NCBI RefSeq assembly: GCF_002925845.1
Contig: NZ_PDNI01000089.1
Span: 1-37,776 of the forward strand
Direction of reading: 5' to 3'
Origin: Roseovarius nitratireducens
GTDB taxonomy: Bacteria; Pseudomonadota; Alphaproteobacteria; Rhodobacterales; Rhodobacteraceae
Length of the DNA stretch: 37,776 nt
The position numbers were made by a program, and so were the translations under genes. The notes under the pieces are model-generated. The model saw only the letters and a list, made by a program, of their open reading frames with translations. It searched no databases and was not told the DNA's origin. Numbering within the stretch: the stretch's first letter is position 1; every line of letters starts with the position of its first letter. This document shows positions 32,013-37,776 of this stretch, one piece after another.

Positions 32013-32963
32013 ATGAAAGCGATGATTAAGCTGACAAGCGCGATACCCCTCGCCTTCACAGGCCCGGCGGTGGCCGCGGATCTGGTGATCGGCCAGCCCA
32101 ACTGGCCGTCGGCAAACGCGACCGCGCATATCCTGAAAGTGGCGATCGAGCAGTATCTCGGCCTGGAGGTCGAGCTTCAGAACGGCACCAACCCGATCAT
32201 CTTCGAAGCGATGCATTCGGGGGCGATGGACGTGCATCCCGAGGTCTGGATGCCCAATCAGAAAAACCTGCATGACACCTATGTCAAGGACAAGGGCAGC
32301 GTGGTGATGAACCCCAACGGGGTCGAGTCCTTCCAGGGCATGTGCGTCGACCAGGCCACCGCCGACGAGCACGGGATCACCGCGATTGAGGACCTGACCG
32401 ATCCCGACATTGCGGCGCTCTTCGACAGCGATGGCGACGGCATTGGCGAAATCTGGATCGGCGCGCCCGGCTGGAACTCGACCAATGTCGAACGGGTCCG
32501 CGCCAGATCCTACGGTTACAACCAGACCTTCGAGTTGGTCGCCACCGACGAAACGGTAGCCTATGCCGAGCTGGACAACGCCATCAAGACGGGCGAGCCT
32601 TGGGCGGGTTTCTGCTACACGCCGCATTACGTTTTTGCCCTGCATGACATGCAGGTTCTGCAGGAGCCGCCCCACGACCCGGACAAGTGGAACGTGCTCC
32701 AGCCCACCGATGATCCCGACTGGCTGGCGAAATCGGACGTCACGACGGCTTGGGACAAGGCCTACCTCCATGTCTACTACGCCAGGGCGCTGGAAAGCAG
32801 CCATCCGAACGTGGCCGCTCTGCTGTCGAATGTGAAGTTCGACACCCAGACCGTTACCGACATGACCTATGCGCTCGTTATCGACGGGAAAGAACCCCTC
32901 GCCTACGCTGAGGAATGGGTCGCGGCGAACGAGGACGCGGTTCTGGGCTGGATGACCGAGTGA
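32013..32963 (+). CDS. Glycine betaine/proline-type ABC substrate-binding protein (ProX/OpuAC family)
   Basis: This 316-aa periplasmic protein has an N-terminal signal peptide (MKAMIKLTSAIPLAFTGPAV with AxA cleavage near 22). It is followed by DLVIGQPNWPSANATAHILK, FEAMHSGAMDVHPEVWMPNQ and WAGFCYTPHYVF. Trp and Tyr residues in these segments form the aromatic cage for quaternary ammonium ligands in OpuAC proteins; the actual cage here is not proven. AAGGAGG precedes the ATG. It is the first gene of the ProX-ProV-ProW set. The DMGDH-like neighbours support an N-methylated ligand. Confidence 0.9.
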   Translation: MKAMIKLTSAIPLAFTGPAVAADLVIGQPNWPSANATAHILKVAIEQYLGLEVELQNGTNPIIFEAMHSGAMDVHPEVWMPNQKNLHDTYVKDKGSVVMNPNGVESFQGMCVDQATADEHGITAIEDLTDPDIAALFDSDGDGIGEIWIGAPGWNSTNVERVRARSYGYNQTFELVATDETVAYAELDNAIKTGEPWAGFCYTPHYVFALHDMQVLQEPPHDPDKWNVLQPTDDPDWLAKSDVTTAWDKAYLHVYYARALESSHPNVAALLSNVKFDTQTVTDMTYALVIDGKEPLAYAEEWVAANEDAVLGWMTE

Positions 32964-33048
32964 CCGGCCCGTACCGAGCCGCCACCTGACTAGCGAGGGG
33001 TCGCGCCGGGCATGTGCGGGCCGCCTCTTGCGCCATGAAGGACGTATC

Positions 33049-34089
33049 ATGAGCGAAGAGACTGTAATCAGGGTCAAGGATGTCTGGAAGATCTTCGGCG
33101 CCCGGGCGCGGGACGCGATGCGGGCGGTCAAGGACGAGGGGCTGGGCAAGCCGGAGGTGCTCGAGCGCTTCGGCTGCGTGGTCGGCGTTCAAGGGGCCAG
33201 CTTCGAGGTGCCGAGGGGCGAGATCTTCTGCATCATGGGGCTGTCAGGCTCGGGCAAGTCGACGCTTGTGCGTCACGTCAACCGGCTGATCGAACCGACC
33301 GCCGGCACGATCGAGATCCTCGGACGGGATGTCTCAGCCATCTCCGAAAACGAACTCCGCCGCATCCGCGCCCAGCAGATCGGCATGGTCTTCCAGCACA
33401 TAGCGCTGATGCCGCACCGCTCGGTGCACGACAACGTCGCCTATCCGCTGGAGATCCGGAAAGTGTCGAAGTCGAAACGCTGGGCGATCTCGGATCACGC
33501 GCTGGGGCTGGTGGACCTGACCGGCTACGAAGACCGGCTGCCCACCGAACTCTCGGGCGGCATGCAGCAGCGGGTGGGCATCGCCCGCGCGCTGGCCTCG
33601 GACCCCGAGATCCTGCTGATGGACGAGCCCTTCTCGGCGCTCGACCCGCTCATCCGCCTGCAGCTGCAGGACCAGTTCAAGTCGCTGGTAGCGCAGCTGA
33701 AGAAGACCACCCTCTTCATCACCCACGACCTCGACGAGGCAATCCGCATCGGCCACCGCATCGCCATCATGAAGGACGGGGTGATCGTGCAGATCGGCAC
33801 GCCGGAGGACATCGTGATGAACCCGGCCGACGATTACGTGCGCGAGTTCGTGCAGGGCATCTCCAAGCTCAAGCTGGTGAAGGCCCATTCGATCATGGAG
33901 CCGCTCGACAGTCACAAGGGCTCGCTCGACGGCGCCCCGCGCGCCGATGAGGGCGCCGATCTCGACCAGCTGATCGATCTCTCGGTGGACACCGACCAAC
34001 CGGTGGTGATCACCGAAGGCGGCACCGATGTGGGTGTCGTGACCAAACCGCGCCTGCTGCGCGGCATCCAGGGGGGCAAAGATGACTGA
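33049..34089 (+). CDS. Glycine betaine/proline-type ABC ATPase (ProV/OpuAA family)
   Basis: This 346-aa ATPase begins MSEETVIRVKDVWKIFG and has a GAAG-ready start (GAAGGA 7 nt before the ATG at 33049; the frame is open further up without support). Walker A is GLSGSGKST (64-72), signature LSGGMQQRVGIARAL (168-182), Walker B ILLMDEPFSALDP and FITHDLDEA. The C-terminal 60 residues hold only one CBS-like strand region (PVVITEGGTDVGVVTKPRLL) rather than the usual two CBS motifs, so ionic-strength sensing may be reduced. It overlaps ProW by 8 bp. Confidence 0.92.
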   Translation: MSEETVIRVKDVWKIFGARARDAMRAVKDEGLGKPEVLERFGCVVGVQGASFEVPRGEIFCIMGLSGSGKSTLVRHVNRLIEPTAGTIEILGRDVSAISENELRRIRAQQIGMVFQHIALMPHRSVHDNVAYPLEIRKVSKSKRWAISDHALGLVDLTGYEDRLPTELSGGMQQRVGIARALASDPEILLMDEPFSALDPLIRLQLQDQFKSLVAQLKKTTLFITHDLDEAIRIGHRIAIMKDGVIVQIGTPEDIVMNPADDYVREFVQGISKLKLVKAHSIMEPLDSHKGSLDGAPRADEGADLDQLIDLSVDTDQPVVITEGGTDVGVVTKPRLLRGIQGGKDD

Positions 34090-35668
34090 CGCAACCGACT
34101 TGAAGGTCACCGCCGCATCGGATATCGAGGTGGATCGCGAGGCGCTCGACGCCTCAATCCGCAAGTTCACCGGACCCAATGGCGACTATTACGTCAGGGC
34201 CTTGCACAAGATCCACGACGTCACCGGCTTCGTGCCGCGTACTTTCAACATCTGGGCCGCGGTGCTCGGGCCGATCTGGGCGGCGAGCCGGGCGATCTGG
34301 GGGATGTTCTGGGCCTTCCTCATCCTCGAGATCATCGCCTGGGTGCAGATCGGGCGTGGCGCATGGGGCAATCCCGGCGCCGACATGGCCGAGCGCGCCG
34401 CGCGCCAGCAGGAGCGCGCCCAGGAACTGATGCAGCGCGCCAACGAGGCCACCGAACAGGCCGATATTGACGGCTTCACCAAGCTGGCCGAGAACATCCA
34501 GAAGGCCGCCGATTCCAGTTTCGAAAAGGCCGAGGCCGCGCAGGCCGAGGCGCTGGGGATTATGCTGACGGGCCTCGTCCTGCTGACCGTCTTCAAGCTG
34601 ATCCAGGGGCTCTATGCCGACCAAGTCTATGAAAAACAGTATTCCCGCTGGCGGATCGACCCCGAGGCCACGGAAAGCGGACGCTCGACGCGCAACATCG
34701 TGATGGGCGTGGTGCTGACCCTGCTGATAGGGCCGCTCATCGTCTACAAGTTCACCGTCAACGCCTCGCTCGCCCTGCTCGACGCCTTCCCCGAACAGGA
34801 GGTCTCAGCAATGATAATGGGCGAGGGCGCGGGGACGATCTTCTCCAACCTCGCCAGCTGGATGGAGGCCCGGATTGACGCCGCCGCCGCCGCCGGGGGC
34901 GACGTGTTTGACGGCATCGTGGCCGGTGTCAGGGGCGTGCTCGATGCGCTAACGCTGGCGCTCAACGGCTCGCCCTGGCCGGTGGTGATGCTTGTGATCG
35001 TCGTGACAGCCTGGCGCGTGGCGGGCCCACGCGTGGCGATCTTCACCTCTGCCGCGCTGGCCTACACGGCACTCTTGGGCTACTGGGCCGTGGCGATGGA
35101 GACCGTGGCGCTGGTGGGCGCGGCGGTGATCCTCTGCGTGGTGATCGGCATCCCGCTGGGCATCTGGTTCGGAAAGTCACGGCGGGCCTACAACATGGCC
35201 GAGCCGGTGCTCGACCTGATGCAGACCCTGCCGGCCTTCGTCTACCTGATCCCGATCATCGCCTTCTTCGGCACCGGCAACCCGCCGGGCATCCTGGCCA
35301 CGATCATCTTCGGCATGCCGCCGGTGATCCGTCTGACGGCGCTGGGGATGCGCGGCGTACCCGACAGCATCAAGGAGGCCGCCGTCGCCTTCGGTGCCTC
35401 CAAGTGGCAGCTCTTGAAGGACGTGGAAACCCCCCTTGCTTTGCCCTCGATTATGACCGGTGTGAACCAGACCATCCTGATGTGCCTCAGCATGGTCGTG
35501 ATCATCTCCCTGATCGGTGGCGGGGGCCTCGGAAAGGAAATCCTCGAAGCCCTGCAATACGCAGCGAAAGGTCCGGGCCTCCTCGGCGGCTTCGCCATCC
35601 TCTTCCTCGCCATGGTCATGGATCGTATCGTCCAAGGTGCCTTCCGAAGAGAAGGCCGGAAAGATTGA
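34082..35668 (+). CDS. Glycine betaine/proline-type ABC permease (ProW family) with long N-terminal extension
   Basis: The 528-aa protein is well above the usual 280-390 residues of ProW. Residues about 285-528 are the normal permease, with EPVLDLMQTLPAFVYLIPII, the EAA-type loop FGASKWQLLKDVETPLALPS and VIISLIGGGGLGKEILEALQ. The added N-terminus has a membrane segment resembling DUF2628 (FNIWAAVLGPIWAASRAIWG, about 55-74), an Ala/Glu/Gln-rich coiled-coil-like stretch (about 100-158), a second helix (160-178) and a third (205-235). The extension may be regulatory or a dimer handle. Starts 8 bp inside ProV. Confidence 0.9.
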   Translation: MTDATDLKVTAASDIEVDREALDASIRKFTGPNGDYYVRALHKIHDVTGFVPRTFNIWAAVLGPIWAASRAIWGMFWAFLILEIIAWVQIGRGAWGNPGADMAERAARQQERAQELMQRANEATEQADIDGFTKLAENIQKAADSSFEKAEAAQAEALGIMLTGLVLLTVFKLIQGLYADQVYEKQYSRWRIDPEATESGRSTRNIVMGVVLTLLIGPLIVYKFTVNASLALLDAFPEQEVSAMIMGEGAGTIFSNLASWMEARIDAAAAAGGDVFDGIVAGVRGVLDALTLALNGSPWPVVMLVIVVTAWRVAGPRVAIFTSAALAYTALLGYWAVAMETVALVGAAVILCVVIGIPLGIWFGKSRRAYNMAEPVLDLMQTLPAFVYLIPIIAFFGTGNPPGILATIIFGMPPVIRLTALGMRGVPDSIKEAAVAFGASKWQLLKDVETPLALPSIMTGVNQTILMCLSMVVIISLIGGGGLGKEILEALQYAAKGPGLLGGFAILFLAMVMDRIVQGAFRREGRKD

Positions 35669-35707
35669 CAAAAGGCGAGGCCACGCATCCAGAAAAGGAA
35701 ACTTCCC

Positions 35708-36700
35708 ATGAACATGTCACTCCGCACCTCACACAAACACCGGCATGTCGACATCATCGTCGCTGACGGCTTCGTGCTCTCGGAGCTGGCAAGCATTGCC
35801 GACACGCTCCGCATCGCCAACCGGGTCATCGCACGTCAGTTCTTCTCTTGGACGTTTCATTCCAGCCGGGGTGGCGTGATCATGTCGCCGAGCGGGATTT
35901 CCGTTGAAACCGATCCCGTCCCGGAGAGGCCCGCGGCGGATATCGTCTTCATGATCGGCAATGTCGATCCGGAGTACGGCGGCGTCAGCCTCGGGCCGAT
36001 CGTGTCGCGGTACCGGTATGCCGGGGCCCTTGTGCATTTGCTTGCCGAAAGTGCGACGCGGTACATCCGCGAACGCGGTGAGAGAGACGCGCACACGACA
36101 CATTGGGAAAACCTGCAGGTCATCCGGGAGACGATGTTCGACTGCGGATCCGACCTGGCGCTTGCACGAGAGGAGCGCGGCGTGGTGACCTGCGCCGGCA
36201 TGGGCGCCACCGTCGATGTCATGCTTGACCTGATCGGGCGCCTTGCGTCTCCCAGCGTCAAGGCCAATGTCGCCGATATCCTGCTGCATGAGCACGTACG
36301 CGACCTGTCGACCCTGCAGCCCTTCTCGGGCGCGCGGGTGACCGATACCGGCGACGAGATCGTGAACCGGAGCATCCGCATCATGCAGACCCATATCGAA
36401 GACCCGTTGCGGATCAGCGATATCGTGGCGGAACTGGGTATCTCGAGCCGCCGGCTGGAACGCCGTTTCGTCAATGCGCTGAACACGACCCCGCACAACT
36501 ACTACCGCAGAATCCGCCTGATGACGGCCAAGAACCTCGTGCTCAACACCAACATGAGCCTGTGCGAAATTGGCATGACCTGCGGCTTTCACAGCGGGTT
36601 CGCCGCCGTGTTCAAGGGACTGTTCGGCGTGACCCCGGCCATGATGCGCCGCCGAAGCCATCAATTGCGGTCATCGCGTGGGTTTCATGAGATTGCGTGA
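35708..36700 (+). CDS. GlxA/AraC-family transcriptional regulator (DJ-1/PfpI + AraC HTH)
   Basis: This 330-aa protein has an N-terminal glutamine-amidotransferase-like DJ-1/PfpI fold (about 12-190) with C162 in VVTCAGMGATVDV at the nucleophile-elbow position, then an AraC/XylS double HTH (about 220-320): LRISDIVAELGISSRRLERR and LCEIGMTCGFHSGFAAVFKG followed by LFGVTPAM. This is the architecture of GbdR, CdhR and SouR, which activate glycine betaine, carnitine and sarcosine catabolism in Pseudomonas. AAAGGAAA precedes the ATG. Its position after ProW and before a second DMGDH-like gene supports control of N-methyl-amine use. Confidence 0.92.
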   Translation: MNMSLRTSHKHRHVDIIVADGFVLSELASIADTLRIANRVIARQFFSWTFHSSRGGVIMSPSGISVETDPVPERPAADIVFMIGNVDPEYGGVSLGPIVSRYRYAGALVHLLAESATRYIRERGERDAHTTHWENLQVIRETMFDCGSDLALAREERGVVTCAGMGATVDVMLDLIGRLASPSVKANVADILLHEHVRDLSTLQPFSGARVTDTGDEIVNRSIRIMQTHIEDPLRISDIVAELGISSRRLERRFVNALNTTPHNYYRRIRLMTAKNLVLNTNMSLCEIGMTCGFHSGFAAVFKGLFGVTPAMMRRRSHQLRSSRGFHEIA

Positions 36701-36769
36701 CGAAATCACCATCTTCGCGCGGCGCAGGACATGACAGACTGGTGGGCGGAGACAAGACGGGAGGCGAGG

Positions 36770-37776
36770 ATGACAGTGGTGCCGGCCAAGGCGCGCGTGG
36801 TAATCATCGGGGGCGGTGTGGTTGGCTGTTCAGTGGCCTACCACCTGACAAAACTGGGTTGGCAGGATGTTGTTCTGTTTGAGCGCAAGCAGCTGACCAG
36901 CGGGACGACGTGGCATGCAGCGGGGCTGATCGCCCAGCTTCGGCCGTCCTCCAACATGACGAGGCTCGCCAAGTATTCGCAGGAGCTCTATGGCACGCTG
37001 GAAGAGGAAACCGGAGTCGCCACCGGGTTCCGCCAGCTGGGCGGGATCACCGTGGCGCTGACGGAGGAACGTCGGGAGGAGCTTTTCCGCCAGGCCGGAA
37101 TGGCCCGGGCCTTCGGCGTGCCGGTCCAGGAAATGACCCGGAGCGAGGTCAAACGGATGTACTCGCATCTGAACGACAAGGACGTCACGGGAGGCATTTT
37201 CATTGAAAAGGATGGCCAAGCCGACCCGGCCAATATCGCGCTGGCGCTGGCCAAGGGGGCGCGCAACCGGGGCGCGCGGGTGGCCGAGCGGATGAAGGCG
37301 ACGGGCATCGCGCGGCAGGGCCGCCGCGTGACCGGCGTGGACTGGCAAGGCGAGGATGGAAGCAGCGGCCATATCGCCTGCGACATGATAGTCAATTGCG
37401 CGGGCATGTGGGGCCGAGAGGTGGGGCGCATGGCCGGAACCAACGTGCCGCTGCATGCTTGCGAGCATTTCTATATCGTATCCGAGCCGATCGCGGGTCT
37501 GTCGCAGCTTCCGGTCCTGCGGGTGCCGGATGAATGCGCCTATTACAAGGAGGATGCGGGCAAGATGATGCTCGGGGCGTTTGAGCCCAATGCCAAGCCG
37601 TGGGGGATGGCGGGCATTCCCGAGAGTTTCGAGTTCGATCAGTTGCCGGAGGATTTCGACCATTTCGAGCCGATCCTCGAGGCGGCCGTCAACCGGATGC
37701 CGGTGCTGGCCGAGGCGGGGATTCACACGTTCTTTAACGGTCCCGAAAGCTTTACCCCCGATGATGCCTATCACCT
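36770..37776 (+). CDS. Dimethylglycine/sarcosine dehydrogenase-like protein, N-terminal part (cut by window end)
   Basis: The frame opens at the ATG at 36770, preceded by GGGAGGCGAGG, and stays open to the edge (335 codons). It encodes a DAO domain with RVVIIGGGVVGCSVAYHLTK, VVLFERKQLTSGTTWHAAGL (the covalent-FAD His motif), IFIEKDGQADPANIALALAK and FFNGPESFTPDDAY. It is a second, clearly diverged member of the family found at 29511-31922; the GcvT half would lie beyond the window. Probably works on a different methylation state or substrate. The gap of 69 bp to the GlxA gene holds nothing else notable. Confidence 0.9.
   Translation, partial: MTVVPAKARVVIIGGGVVGCSVAYHLTKLGWQDVVLFERKQLTSGTTWHAAGLIAQLRPSSNMTRLAKYSQELYGTLEEETGVATGFRQLGGITVALTEERREELFRQAGMARAFGVPVQEMTRSEVKRMYSHLNDKDVTGGIFIEKDGQADPANIALALAKGARNRGARVAERMKATGIARQGRRVTGVDWQGEDGSSGHIACDMIVNCAGMWGREVGRMAGTNVPLHACEHFYIVSEPIAGLSQLPVLRVPDECAYYKEDAGKMMLGAFEPNAKPWGMAGIPESFEFDQLPEDFDHFEPILEAAVNRMPVLAEAGIHTFFNGPESFTPDDAYH

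Overview
The window looks like an accessory segment (plasmid or genomic island) of a marine Rhodobacteraceae/Roseobacter-type alphaproteobacterium. This is judged from high-GC codon use, the density of ABC uptake systems coupled to FAD amine oxidoreductases, and the IS types. It is inference; no rRNA or tRNA is present to anchor taxonomy.

Layout: (1) 1-1.2 kb: the tail of a membrane protein, a small hypothetical protein and a Crp/Fnr-type regulator. (2) 1.2-2.7 kb: three abutting decayed transposase remnants (ISKra4-like, IS110, IS630). (3) 2.8-9.1 kb: a TetR regulator and a complete branched-chain-amino-acid-type (HAAT/Liv) ABC importer ending in a peptidase-M19-like protein that lacks three of the expected metal-ligand residues. 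(4) 9.1-14.4 kb: a defence/mobility island read leftward. It has a tyrosine-recombinase C-terminus fused in frame to a WGR-domain protein, two long perfect palindromes, a type IV toxin-antitoxin pair (AbiEi/AbiEii) and, 3 bp downstream, a PD-ExK + N6-adenine methylase (type IIG-like) protein that has lost its C-terminal specificity part. A decayed IS5-type element closes the island. (5) 14.5-24.0 kb: a leftward operon with 1-4 bp gene overlaps at most junctions: MarR, SDR, FAD oxidoreductase, family-5 solute-binding protein, OppB, OppC, OppD, OppF, second FAD oxidoreductase. (6) 24.1-26.4 kb: an apparently intact IS110/IS1111-type element next to a truncated IS3 element. (7) 26.5-37.8 kb: a rightward catabolic module: MocR-type regulator, class III (AGXT2-like) aminotransferase, dimethylglycine-dehydrogenase-like FAD/GcvT protein, ProX, ProV, ProW, GlxA/AraC regulator, and a second DMGDH-like protein cut by the window edge.

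The three transport-catabolism modules share one logic: a local regulator, a high-affinity importer and one or more oxidoreductases or hydrolases for the imported nitrogen compound. Module 7 is best read as uptake of a quaternary or N-methylated amine, folate-linked oxidative demethylation and transamination. Module 5 is best read as uptake of a peptide- or opine-like secondary amine followed by FAD oxidation and an SDR step. Exact substrates cannot be read from sequence.

The most striking non-coding structure is the pair of perfect palindromes at 12974-13020 and 13069-13113. They share the core TATGTCCTNAGGACATA and sit at the abiE promoter; I read them as AbiEi operators.
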